From: Nostoc paludosum FACHB-159
Lineage (GTDB): Bacteria > Cyanobacteriota > Cyanobacteriia > Cyanobacteriales > Nostocaceae
Length of the DNA: 64,000 nt
Assembly (NCBI RefSeq): GCF_014698835.1
Contig: NZ_JACJTU010000009.1
Span: forward strand, 167,780-231,779
Direction of reading: 5' to 3'
Shown: in pieces, positions 1-7,742 of the stretch
Position numbering within the stretch: position 1 is the stretch's first letter
Layout of the letters: each line of letters opens with the position of its first letter
Notes under the pieces: model-generated
What the model saw: the letters and a program-made list of their open reading frames with translations, nothing else
Databases searched by the model: none
What the model was told of the DNA's origin: nothing
Program-made: the position numbers and the translations under genes

Positions 1-1583
1 TCTTCCCATAAGAAAATTAGGGTAAATAGTCCAAAGAGAAACCATCCGCCCCATTTTTCAGCTTGCTGTCGAGGCCAACGTTTGAGTTTTCGCGGCCACA
101 ACCATAAAGATAGTTTTTGGGTAATTTCTCCGTAAATCATGAAGGGACAAACAGAACACCAAATACGTCCTAAAAAGGGAAAGAGAAATAGGAAAAAAGG
201 CCACCACCAAGCCCAAAATAAATTTAAAACAAAATTGCGATCGCGGGTTTGCGGGCCGATAAATAATACCGCAACAATGATTGCAAAAGCAGTTGCGGTA
301 AAACCATAATTAATCCGATCCGGCCACCAAGGACTGCGTAAAAATTTACGTAAATCGGGATAAATATTTAAAAGATTGACTCGAAATCGCTTTTTCTTTG
401 TTTCAGCTGGCCAAAAGATTTCTTCTGTTAATTCATTAGCATTTTCAGCTTGGACGATCGCTCTTTCTACCAGATTTTTTAATTCTTTGAGATTACCGGG
501 GAAATCGTAAGACTGTAAGCGGCGTAAAGCTTCTGGGGTGATGCGTGGTTTGGGAACGCCTCTAGACCGAACGTAGAGACTGACATAATATTCCACCTGA
601 CCTTGAATATCAGTTTTCCGCAACCGTAGCGGCGGTACTTTAATAATATGACCAACGGAGCGATCGATTGTTGGCAGAGTTTTTTCGGAAACGATAAGAA
701 TCCGTGCTTTACTAGGACGAGGTTCAGTCTCTGGTTCTCCCGGACGAGCGACGGGAGTATACGTACCAGTTTTGAGCAACTGCGTCACAGCAGGTAATAA
801 TTCAGAAGGTAATTCTTGGATGTTGTTGAGAACTAGCGTACCTTCTCCTAACCATTCCAACAGTCCTGGTTTACCGCCAACGCGACCAAATAAATCTGCA
901 CCGCTGGTTTGCAGAATACCACAATTGACTTTAATAATTGGTTCTCGTCTTTTGGGGGAACCAAAGTGAATTAAGGCTGCGATATTGTCTTTTTCTAATC
1001 CTGGTTCGCCGAAAATATCCACTGACTTGCGGTCATTAGCGGCTTCTCGAATTTGCTCCCGCAGACGTACAGCATAGCGGCTTGTACCGACAATTCCCCG
1101 TTGCGCTTTGGTAACTAAATATGGTCGCAAAGCGATGGAACGTTCTTGTTCGTAGCCAAGTGCAGAGGTGACTTGAGCTAATTCTTGAGCCAATTGACGG
1201 GAAAAACCCTGAGCAATTTCGGGGTATTGCGCGACTAATTCCCGAAATTTAGTAGCAGGTACAACCCACAAATGACATTCTGTAAGGGTAACAATTGTGA
1301 AGGTGGCTAACTCATCCAATACCAACTCTTGGAGGTGAATGACTGCTCCGGGAAGGAAGCCACGAACTAAAGCTGAGTTCTTATGATCGGTATTGTCGCA
1401 TTCAAGTTGACCATCTTTGAGGATGTAAAGTGCTTCTGGAGTAGTACCTTCCTCCACAAGGTTTACTTGTGCTGGTAAAACTTGTTCTTCAATGACTTGA
1501 GCGATCGCATTTAACACTTCAGGTGGGAGAATTCCTAAAGTCGTCCGTTCTTGTAGCCATGTAACCATTTCTGGAGATGTCAT
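1..1583 (-). CDS. cNMP-binding/degenerate sigma-54-type AAA+ regulator fused to membrane 4Fe-4S module (partial, runs off window)
   Basis: The frame is open from ATG at 1583 to the window edge (527 codons), so the C-terminus is missing. Residues about 1-140 resemble a cyclic-nucleotide-binding fold (LYILKDGQLE, PGAVIHLQEL). The next ~230 residues resemble the NtrC-type AAA+ domain, but the Walker A is GEPGLEKD instead of GESGTGKE, the GAFTGA sigma-54 loop is absent, and the Walker B reads GTLVLNNIQ. After a charged linker come membrane segments and GRIWCSVCPFMIYGE, a CxxCP motif typical of NapH/NosR-like polyferredoxins. Cyanobacteria lack sigma-54 (established), so the AAA+ part probably acts as a non-hydrolysing scaffold or sensor; this is inference. 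The gene probably links a redox or ligand signal to an unknown output. Confidence 0.75.
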   Translation of the reverse strand, partial: MTSPEMVTWLQERTTLGILPPEVLNAIAQVIEEQVLPAQVNLVEEGTTPEALYILKDGQLECDNTDHKNSALVRGFLPGAVIHLQELVLDELATFTIVTLTECHLWVVPATKFRELVAQYPEIAQGFSRQLAQELAQVTSALGYEQERSIALRPYLVTKAQRGIVGTSRYAVRLREQIREAANDRKSVDIFGEPGLEKDNIAALIHFGSPKRREPIIKVNCGILQTSGADLFGRVGGKPGLLEWLGEGTLVLNNIQELPSELLPAVTQLLKTGTYTPVARPGEPETEPRPSKARILIVSEKTLPTIDRSVGHIIKVPPLRLRKTDIQGQVEYYVSLYVRSRGVPKPRITPEALRRLQSYDFPGNLKELKNLVERAIVQAENANELTEEIFWPAETKKKRFRVNLLNIYPDLRKFLRSPWWPDRINYGFTATAFAIIVAVLFIGPQTRDRNFVLNLFWAWWWPFFLFLFPFLGRIWCSVCPFMIYGEITQKLSLWLWPRKLKRWPRQQAEKWGGWFLFGLFTLIFLWE

Positions 1584-1867
1584 ATTCGGTTCTCCGTGCA
1601 GGTTGCCGTATCAAAGGAATTATCGCTTGAAAGCTGGTCAAGAATTCAAAATTCTCAATTCTCAATTCTGGATAAAGTTTAGATCTGCTTACAGTTTGCC
1701 TTTTCTCTCAACTTCTGAAGTAAGTCCCAATAACTTGTTTCATTCTTGGAGACAAACAATGGAAGCCAGTATACTGCTTTTTCTAGTAACCTATTAGTAT
1801 CATCATTCAAATTTTCAATCAATCTTACTACCGATTTAAATCCCAGCTTCGGAATCGCAAATTCTAA

Positions 1868-2122
1868 TCAAAGTTTAATAGATTGAGCATTAGATTTTAC
1901 AACTCCATAATTAAATAACAGCGTTACGTAATCTCTTGTATGTAAAACCTTCTTTGCCATTGCAATAGTAATTTGGCTTTTTTCATCAATCATTAACTTG
2001 AGGATTTCATACGCTTGAGTTTCAGGTATTGATTTCAAATATTCTAAAATTATCTTTTCCTCATGAGAAGGTAAAGATTTATAAATGCTAGTTTGTATTA
2101 ACTGTTGAATATTATCATCCAT
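1868..2122 (-). CDS. small hypothetical protein, 84 aa
   Basis: An 84-residue helical, charged protein starting MDDNIQQLIQTSIYKSLPSH and ending at a stop at 1868. I do not recognise a family. Composition is protein-like (balanced charged and hydrophobic residues), but no strong Shine-Dalgarno site precedes the ATG. It lies divergently from the aldolase gene starting at 2227. It could be a real small protein or a chance ORF. Confidence 0.45.
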   Translation of the reverse strand: MDDNIQQLIQTSIYKSLPSHEEKIILEYLKSIPETQAYEILKLMIDEKSQITIAMAKKVLHTRDYVTLLFNYGVVKSNAQSIKL

Positions 2123-2226
2123 AATTTATTGCTAGGGACTAGGAAATAGTGCAGAATATTTTGTGATATCGGAAAGTCTCAATTGCACATCTGGTGAATT
2201 AATTTTGACAATGATTCAGGGAAATT

Positions 2227-2862
2227 ATGGCATTATATCTAGACTCGGCGATCGCATCTGAAGCTGAAATCGTCAAGCATTGGGGTTGGGTAAAGGGTAT
2301 TACTACTAATCCCACGCTTTTAGCTCAAAGTGATACCCCACCAGAAATCACACTCAAAAAATTAGTTACCTTGACAAATGGTCCGTTATACTATCAACTT
2401 ATGGCAGGCGATAAAACGGCAATGTTAGCTGAAGGTAAAAAAGCTTTCAAGATTATTGGTTCCCAAACAATTTTGAAGATTCCCGCAACACCTTTAGGCT
2501 TTGAAGTAGTAGCAAATTTGTCTTCAGAAATTACTTGTTCGGTGACAGCAATTTATAGCGCAGCACAAGCAGCAGTAGCACGAGAAGCAGGAGCGAAAAT
2601 TGCCATAGCTTATGTAAATCGCGCGACTCGGTTGTTAGGTGATGGTATTGCTTTAGTCCGAGAAATGGCTAGCGTACTTAAAGGTAGCGACGTGGAAATA
2701 TTAGCAGCTAGTATAAAATCTCCCCAAGAAGCAGCTGCTTCATTGCAAGCCGGGGCGCATCATTTGACTTTACCTTTAGCAATGTTGCAAGCGATCGCTA
2801 CTCATGAATTATCACAAAAAACTGTTGAAGATTTCGCCCAGGGAGGCATAGGTTTAGAATAA
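2227..2862 (+). CDS. fsa: fructose-6-phosphate aldolase / transaldolase-like protein
   Basis: 211 aa, the usual length of the short transaldolase subfamily (FSA/TalC/MipB). TTNPTLL at residues 26-32 is the phosphate/substrate strand, and the Schiff-base lysine is K84 in ILKIPAT. The C-terminal half keeps the family pattern (CSVTAIYSAAQA, YVNR). These enzymes catalyse aldol cleavage or transfer on fructose-6-phosphate-type sugars in the cytoplasm. Whether this one is an aldolase or a transaldolase cannot be decided by eye. The start is the only plausible ATG, with GGGAAATT upstream as a weak ribosome site. The gene stands alone, divergent from the small ORF at 1868-2122. Confidence 0.85.
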   Translation: MALYLDSAIASEAEIVKHWGWVKGITTNPTLLAQSDTPPEITLKKLVTLTNGPLYYQLMAGDKTAMLAEGKKAFKIIGSQTILKIPATPLGFEVVANLSSEITCSVTAIYSAAQAAVAREAGAKIAIAYVNRATRLLGDGIALVREMASVLKGSDVEILAASIKSPQEAAASLQAGAHHLTLPLAMLQAIATHELSQKTVEDFAQGGIGLE

Positions 2863-2887
2863 TTCGTAATTCGTAATTCGTAATTAA
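2862..2887. repeat. short tandem heptamer repeat (ATTCGTA)n
   Basis: About three and a half copies of ATTCGTA directly follow the aldolase stop codon. The same unit recurs in both orientations around a tRNA-like fragment near 59505-59645. This is an STRR of the type common in filamentous cyanobacteria. Confidence 0.8.
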
Positions 2888-2889
2888 AT

Positions 2890-2982
2890 ATGAGTTTGTC
2901 CGATGTCCCTAATCTTTGGGTTCCTTTAGCACTTTTAAGCTTGATTGTCGTAGCGGCTGTATTTTTCAGCCGCAGTAGTTGA
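2890..2982 (+). CDS. possible 30-aa single-span membrane microprotein
   Basis: ATG at 2890 opens a 30-codon frame. A short polar N-terminus (MSLSDVPNLW) is followed by one hydrophobic helix of about 17 residues and SRSS at the end. The layout resembles cyanobacterial photosynthetic microproteins, but it matches no psb/pet/psa sequence I know. The 3' end contains a perfect 7-bp inverted repeat, GCGGCTG and CAGCCGC around a TATTTTT loop (2954-2974), so the region may instead be a structured RNA end after the aldolase gene. No clear ribosome-binding site is visible. Confidence 0.3.
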   Translation: MSLSDVPNLWVPLALLSLIVVAAVFFSRSS

Positions 2983-3704
2983 TATGTACAGTGCAGGTTT
3001 AAGTTAAAACAGATTGACGTTCGGATAATTCTTATTATTCAAATTCAAGGGGCGACAAGCGAGTTAAAGTGCTTGCTGTATAAGCTTCATAGCCCTTAAA
3101 CCTCACTGATAATATGCTTGCTTATTGCGAATCGAACCGACTAGTTCCTCGACCCATACTTGACACCCATACCCTGTTTCTGATTTTGTAACAGCGTTTA
3201 GAGGCGATTGTCGCCGGGCTGAATTTTGGTCTCCTCCTAGAGGTTATGCTGTCTATATTCCTCAGTTTTGATAAAACTAATAGTTGTTCTAATTAGTATC
3301 AGTATACCTTTTATAAAATAAAGTTTTCTTCGTAGTTAGCGATTTATCGCTCTCTTGCATAGTTTTCCAGGGCTAAAGCCCTTACTACAAACTTAAATTT
3401 TATTAAGTCCTTCTACTTAAGACATAGGTTGTCATCTCTTTCACATTCTTGAGGTAGAGATAAATATTTTGAAAAACTACATCCTTTGATTGATAAGTTA
3501 ATCCAGTTATTTCTTACTATTTAGGAATAACTATAAGAATCCGGTTTGATTACTGAAGTTACCCGTAGAGGAAGGGAACAGGGAACAGAGAAGGAGGAAT
3601 CAAGGTATACTGATTTTTTTTATGGCTACGCCACGCAAGCTATCAAAAATCAAATAATAATCCTATAGCAAGTCTGTTAATTACTCTAAGTTAATTAACT
3701 GTAT
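2983..3704. other. 722-bp non-coding spacer with dispersed repeats
   Basis: No convincing gene is visible on either strand. The stretch holds copy A of an 81-bp dispersed repeat (3044-3124), a palindromic segment around AGGGCTAAAGCCCTTACTAC (3369-3388) of the kind scattered in Nostoc genomes, and AT-rich sequence just before the island that starts at 3705. The promoter of the island presumably lies here, but I could not assign -35/-10 boxes with confidence. Confidence 0.6.
3044..3124 (+). repeat. 81-bp dispersed repeat, copy A
   Basis: Matches the reverse complement of 16957-17037 at 78 of 81 positions by direct comparison. The core includes GCGACAAGCGAGTTAAAGTG and ATAAGCTTCATAGCCCTTAA. Neither copy contains an ORF or obvious terminal inverted repeats. 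Confidence 0.85.
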
Positions 3705-4046
3705 ATGGATAAAAGATTAATATTTATTTTTATTGCAATAGTATTAGCAAGTTTACTATTTTTACCATTATTTACCATAAATCAAGATAAACAACCTTTG
3801 TTTTTGTCAAACTCCTTATCAATTAGCCCAACTATTGAACAGGTAAAAGAGCAATACGAATCTGATTTACTGCGTATTAATGGTGTGGTTGGTGTGGGAA
3901 TTAGTAAATGTGAAGAGAAACCTTGCATCAAAGTGTATTTAGAAAATGAATCTCCGAATTTAAAAAAGCAAATACCAAAGCAATTGGATGGATTTAAAGT
4001 AGATACACAAGTGACAGGAGCTATTAAAGCACAGCCTCAACAATAA
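3705..4046 (+). CDS. membrane-anchored small protein with the domain shared by the downstream protease
   Basis: 113 aa. Residues about 4-22 form a hydrophobic N-terminal anchor (LIFIFIAIVLASLLFLPLF), so the rest is probably outside the plasma membrane. Residues about 45-108 carry a compact domain with the pattern LLRINGVVGVGI, a strand ending KVYLENE, then IPKQLDGFKVDTQVTGAIKA. The same pattern is present in the next gene and in the N-terminus of the protease after it. It could be a propeptide-like inhibitor or targeting domain; this is inference. Two cysteines (KCEEKPC) sit in the first hairpin. It is followed 27 bp later by the next gene and is the first gene of the island. Confidence 0.7.
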   Translation: MDKRLIFIFIAIVLASLLFLPLFTINQDKQPLFLSNSLSISPTIEQVKEQYESDLLRINGVVGVGISKCEEKPCIKVYLENESPNLKKQIPKQLDGFKVDTQVTGAIKAQPQQ

Positions 4047-4073
4047 TAAGCATTTTATCTCTGCAAATAGGAA

Positions 4074-4307
4074 ATGACAATGAACCAAGTTAATACAGTT
4101 AAACAGGATTACGAGGCACAACTGATGAGGCTACCCAATGTTACAGGGGTTGGCATTGGTGAGAGGAGGGGAAAGACAGTGATTAAGGTTTTTGTCACCC
4201 AAAAAGTTCCAGAATCCAACTTAAAGCCCCATGAAGTTGTGCCGAAGTCCATAGAAGGGTGTGAGACAGATGTTGAAGAAATTGGGACTGTAACAGCACA
4301 AATTTAA
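4074..4307 (+). CDS. small cytoplasmic stand-alone version of the protease-associated domain
   Basis: 77 aa without signal or membrane segment. It consists almost wholly of the domain seen in both neighbours: YEAQLMRLPNVTGVGIG, then IKVFVTQKVP, then VVPKSIEGCETDVEEIGTVTA. The first ATG (4074) is used; a second ATG two codons later is possible. It lies 22 bp before the protease gene, so the two are probably translated from one mRNA. By analogy with stand-alone propeptide-like inhibitors it may regulate the protease, but no experiment is known to me. Confidence 0.7.
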   Translation: MTMNQVNTVKQDYEAQLMRLPNVTGVGIGERRGKTVIKVFVTQKVPESNLKPHEVVPKSIEGCETDVEEIGTVTAQI

Positions 4308-4329
4308 GCAAATCAACGGGAGATTTGAT

Positions 4330-5478
4330 ATGAAATTAGATGAAAATAAGATGATACTGTCTCAACAGTACACAGCAGAGGTACAAACAGCTCACAGAGC
4401 CGCCGTAGAAGAATTTATGAAACCAGGGCAGCTACGACCCAATGTTGTTGGTTTGGGAGTGGGCGTCAAATGGCGGAATGGAGAACCTACAGGTGAGCCA
4501 GCATTGTTAACATTAGTAACTCACAAGATACCAAGAGATGAGTTGAGTAGGGCTGATCTCATACCATCGAGATTGGCAGATATGCAAACTGATGTTTTGG
4601 AAATAGGTTATCCTTTCGCGGGAGTGGGAGAGTTACGCCAGAAACCCACACAGGTAAGAACCGAGTTAATACAACCTACTAATGGTGCAACTGGAACTTA
4701 CCGTGTTACTGAAAGGATGGAGATACCAGAGACTGGGGTTGAGTTGCTGGCTAGACGCGCTCGTCCGGCGGAAGGAGGCTACAGCGTCGGACATTACAAG
4801 ATTACCGCAGGGACTATTGCTACTTGTGTGTATGATATTTTGCCAGGGGGTTCTACTAACCCTCCTGTGCATGGTGTTGGTATTCCATCCCGTTACTATA
4901 TTCTCAGCAATAATCACGTTTTGGCTAACAGCAACGATGCTGCGGTGGGAGATCCGATATTGCAGCCAGGCCCCTTTGATGGCGGAAATGCTTCTACAGA
5001 TATCATTGCGCGTCTGAACCGATTTGTACCGATTGACTTTGAACCAACAATTCCCAGGGAACAGCACCGCAACCTTGTAGATGCTGCGATCGCAGAAGCA
5101 CAATTCCATGATATTGATCGGGAAATCTACTGGTTGGGTTATGTACGAGGCTGGCGACGCAAGCAGGATGTAACGGTGGGAATGTCTGTGTTTAAAACTG
5201 GACGCACTACGAACTTTACAAGCGGTAGAATTACAGCGATTAGCGCCACTGTTGATGTCGGCTATGGTAACGGCAAGGTAGCCCGCTTCAAGGATCAAAT
5301 TATTACCACTAACATTTCTGCTGGTGGTGATTCTGGTTCACTGGTGGCGACTTTGGTGAATAACACCCCGGCTGCTGTAGGGTTGCTGTTTGCTGGCTCG
5401 TCAGTAGCTACTATTGTCAATCAAATCGAAAACGTGCGATCGCTCCTACGAGTAGAAATTGCAGAACAGATGCTCTAA
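4330..5478 (+). CDS. Nal1-like trypsin-fold serine protease with N-terminal regulatory domain
   Basis: 382 aa. Residues about 25-100 repeat the small domain of the two preceding proteins (RPNVVGLGVGV, LLTLVTHKIP, ADMQTDVLEIG). The rest is a trypsin-like fold: His in LSNNHVLA (about residue 195), a likely Asp in LVDAAIAE (about 250) and the nucleophile Ser in GGDSGSLV (about 333). The GRTTNFTSGRI segment is typical of Nal1-like bacterial proteases, relatives of plant NARROW LEAF 1. No signal peptide is visible, so it is probably cytoplasmic. It sits 75 bp before the metallophosphoesterase-SIR2 gene. Proteases are recurrent parts of STAND-based conflict systems, which fits the context. Confidence 0.8.
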   Translation: MKLDENKMILSQQYTAEVQTAHRAAVEEFMKPGQLRPNVVGLGVGVKWRNGEPTGEPALLTLVTHKIPRDELSRADLIPSRLADMQTDVLEIGYPFAGVGELRQKPTQVRTELIQPTNGATGTYRVTERMEIPETGVELLARRARPAEGGYSVGHYKITAGTIATCVYDILPGGSTNPPVHGVGIPSRYYILSNNHVLANSNDAAVGDPILQPGPFDGGNASTDIIARLNRFVPIDFEPTIPREQHRNLVDAAIAEAQFHDIDREIYWLGYVRGWRRKQDVTVGMSVFKTGRTTNFTSGRITAISATVDVGYGNGKVARFKDQIITTNISAGGDSGSLVATLVNNTPAAVGLLFAGSSVATIVNQIENVRSLLRVEIAEQML

Positions 5479-5553
5479 TACTGGTCAAGGGTAATAGGGA
5501 AAGTTCTCTTCTTAATTCCCAATTACCCTTGACTCCTCTAGGGAGAAATTAAA

Positions 5554-7710
5554 ATGGCGGGAATGACTTGGCTTCATCTTTCAGATTGGCATCAGAAGGG
5601 GAAAGAATTTGACAGGCAGGTTGTACGTGATGCCTTAATTAGAGATATTGAGGAGCGGGAGAAAATCAGTCCAGACTTAGCAAAGATTGATTTAATCATC
5701 TTTAGTGGTGATGTGGCTCACGCTGGTAAAAAGGAAGAATATACAGCAGCGTGGGAAAATTTATTTGAGCCTGTGCTTCAAGCAACTGGGTTAACTGCCG
5801 AGCGGCTGTTTATTGTACCAGGCAACCACGACCTCGATCGCAGTGCCTTTGAATTGCTACCAAATTCTATCCTCAAGCCTTTTGAGTCTAATGAGCAGGT
5901 CAAAGATTGGCTGACGAACAAAAAAAAATGCGATCGCCTGCGGGAACCCTTTGAAGCCTACAGGGAATTTGTGACTAAATATACACATCAGACCCAACCT
6001 GACTACAGCAGTATCCGCAGACTACAGATCGGAGGAAAGCGGGTAGCATTGCTTGGTCTAAACTCTGCTTTAATGGCTGGACGGGTAAATGAAAGAGGAG
6101 AAGTAAATGATGATGGAAAACTAATTGTTGGAGAACCTCAATTGTATGATGCCCTCCACAAGATAGCTAGTGATGAGGTTCGGATTGCGGTGCTGCATCA
6201 TCCGTTAGAATTGCTAGCTGAATTTGAACGTGATTTAATCACACAACGTCTTCAAGACAATGATGGGTGTCATTTTCTTCTGTGTGGTCATCAGCATAAA
6301 GCTAAAGCTTATCAAGTAACTGGAACAACAGGAAACTGTGTAATTATTCCAGCTGGCTCCAGCTACAGCAACCGTGGTTATCACAATGGTTACAATTTTG
6401 TACACCTTGATTTTGCAACTAATAAAGGAAACGTATATCTGCGTCTCTGGGATTATGATGAAAACTACTGGCGCGAACATATAGCAAGGTCGCATGAGCA
6501 TGGGTATGTAATCTTTGAACTTCCAAAAAAAGAGATTAAACGCCCAAACATCCCAAATATTGTCACAGTTCCAGATGAAATACAAAACACGCTTAAACAA
6601 CACTTCGATTGGCTAATTCCCAAAATCAAAAATGGCTTAGTAATTCCTTTCTTAGGAGCAGATATTAACTTATGCGATCGCTCACAAGATCCAAATTTGG
6701 CACCCAAACCGTGGGAATGGAACCTTAACAGTGACTATCCACCTACTAGTGTAGAACTCGCTGCTTACCTAGACAGAAGCCATAAATACTTACAGAGAAT
6801 GCGTTGTCCGTTATGCGATGAAGAAAATTTGCCTGCTAAATGTCCAATTGTGACACAATTTGTGACTAGACTGGATCTTCAGAATGTGTCGCAATACTTC
6901 AATCTTCTGAGTGAGGGTGAAGAGAACATCAAAGAGACAATCACAGCCATCACTGAAAAAGAATACAAACCTAATCGATTGCATCAGTTCTTTGCTGAAC
7001 TTCCTCGTTTCATGGATGAGATGGGCTATTCTGCGAGGATTAAAAGTTTAGGTGAAAAAACTCGTTATCAACTAATAGTAACGACCAATTTTGATAGAAC
7101 ACTAGAACAAGCCTTTATAAACGCCAAGCAGCCATTCGATTTAGTTTCCTATACGGCAGGTGGTGAAGATAGCGAAGGACAGATTGTTAAACAGTTTGTC
7201 CATCAAAGATTTGAACATACAATTGAGGAAGATAAGGATTCACCAGTAGTTCAAAAAGGCCAACTAAAACCGATTCCGCCAGGAACTGCTAACGAATATT
7301 CAGACTTTTCACTCAATGAGCGTCCAGTCATCTTAAAACTCTATGGCCCTGTTGATTTGCCAGAACGTCCCAGAAAAAGCTTTGCGATCACAGAAGATCA
7401 TTTTATTGACTATTTGGCTTATGCCGATAACAAACCTGTGGATTTACTGCCAAGCTATCTGTTAGGTAAACTCAGCAACAGCCATATTTGGTTTTTAGGA
7501 TATAGCCTACGCTATTGGCATCAGCGTGTCATTTTACACCGCTTGTTGCCAGAGAAAGAACAAAGGAAGACACAAACATGGTGGGCAGTTCACCCAAAAC
7601 CTGATGCTTTGGATAAGTTCCTTTGGAAGAATAAAGATGTAGAAATCATGAGTGAAATATCTTTAGAAATATATTTTGATGAATTGAACAAAAAACTGAA
7701 AAAACATTAG
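5554..7710 (+). CDS. metallophosphoesterase fused to a SIR2-like domain
   Basis: 718 aa. The N-terminal ~300 residues are a calcineurin-like phosphoesterase with all five motifs: DWH (11-13), GDVAH (about 52-56), GNHD (90-93), LHHPLE (about 216) and CGHQH (about 244-248). The C-terminal half looks SIR2-like: GLVIPFLGAD (about 361), LIVTTNFDRTLE (about 508) and IWFLGYSLRYW near the end. The position where SIR2 NADases have KLHG reads KLYG (about 593), so the usual catalytic His appears missing. A CPLC...C cluster precedes it. It sits 32 bp upstream of the STAND-WD40 gene, so it is a likely effector or signalling partner of that protein. Substrate is unknown. Confidence 0.8.
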   Translation: MAGMTWLHLSDWHQKGKEFDRQVVRDALIRDIEEREKISPDLAKIDLIIFSGDVAHAGKKEEYTAAWENLFEPVLQATGLTAERLFIVPGNHDLDRSAFELLPNSILKPFESNEQVKDWLTNKKKCDRLREPFEAYREFVTKYTHQTQPDYSSIRRLQIGGKRVALLGLNSALMAGRVNERGEVNDDGKLIVGEPQLYDALHKIASDEVRIAVLHHPLELLAEFERDLITQRLQDNDGCHFLLCGHQHKAKAYQVTGTTGNCVIIPAGSSYSNRGYHNGYNFVHLDFATNKGNVYLRLWDYDENYWREHIARSHEHGYVIFELPKKEIKRPNIPNIVTVPDEIQNTLKQHFDWLIPKIKNGLVIPFLGADINLCDRSQDPNLAPKPWEWNLNSDYPPTSVELAAYLDRSHKYLQRMRCPLCDEENLPAKCPIVTQFVTRLDLQNVSQYFNLLSEGEENIKETITAITEKEYKPNRLHQFFAELPRFMDEMGYSARIKSLGEKTRYQLIVTTNFDRTLEQAFINAKQPFDLVSYTAGGEDSEGQIVKQFVHQRFEHTIEEDKDSPVVQKGQLKPIPPGTANEYSDFSLNERPVILKLYGPVDLPERPRKSFAITEDHFIDYLAYADNKPVDLLPSYLLGKLSNSHIWFLGYSLRYWHQRVILHRLLPEKEQRKTQTWWAVHPKPDALDKFLWKNKDVEIMSEISLEIYFDELNKKLKKH

Positions 7711-7742
7711 TAAAAATTAAAAGCTGAGAAGTAGAGGAAATT

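Noticed and set aside
4666..5298. 210-codon open frame on the minus strand
   Set aside because: It lies wholly opposite the protease gene, whose motifs are clear, and the antisense peptide has no family-like composition.
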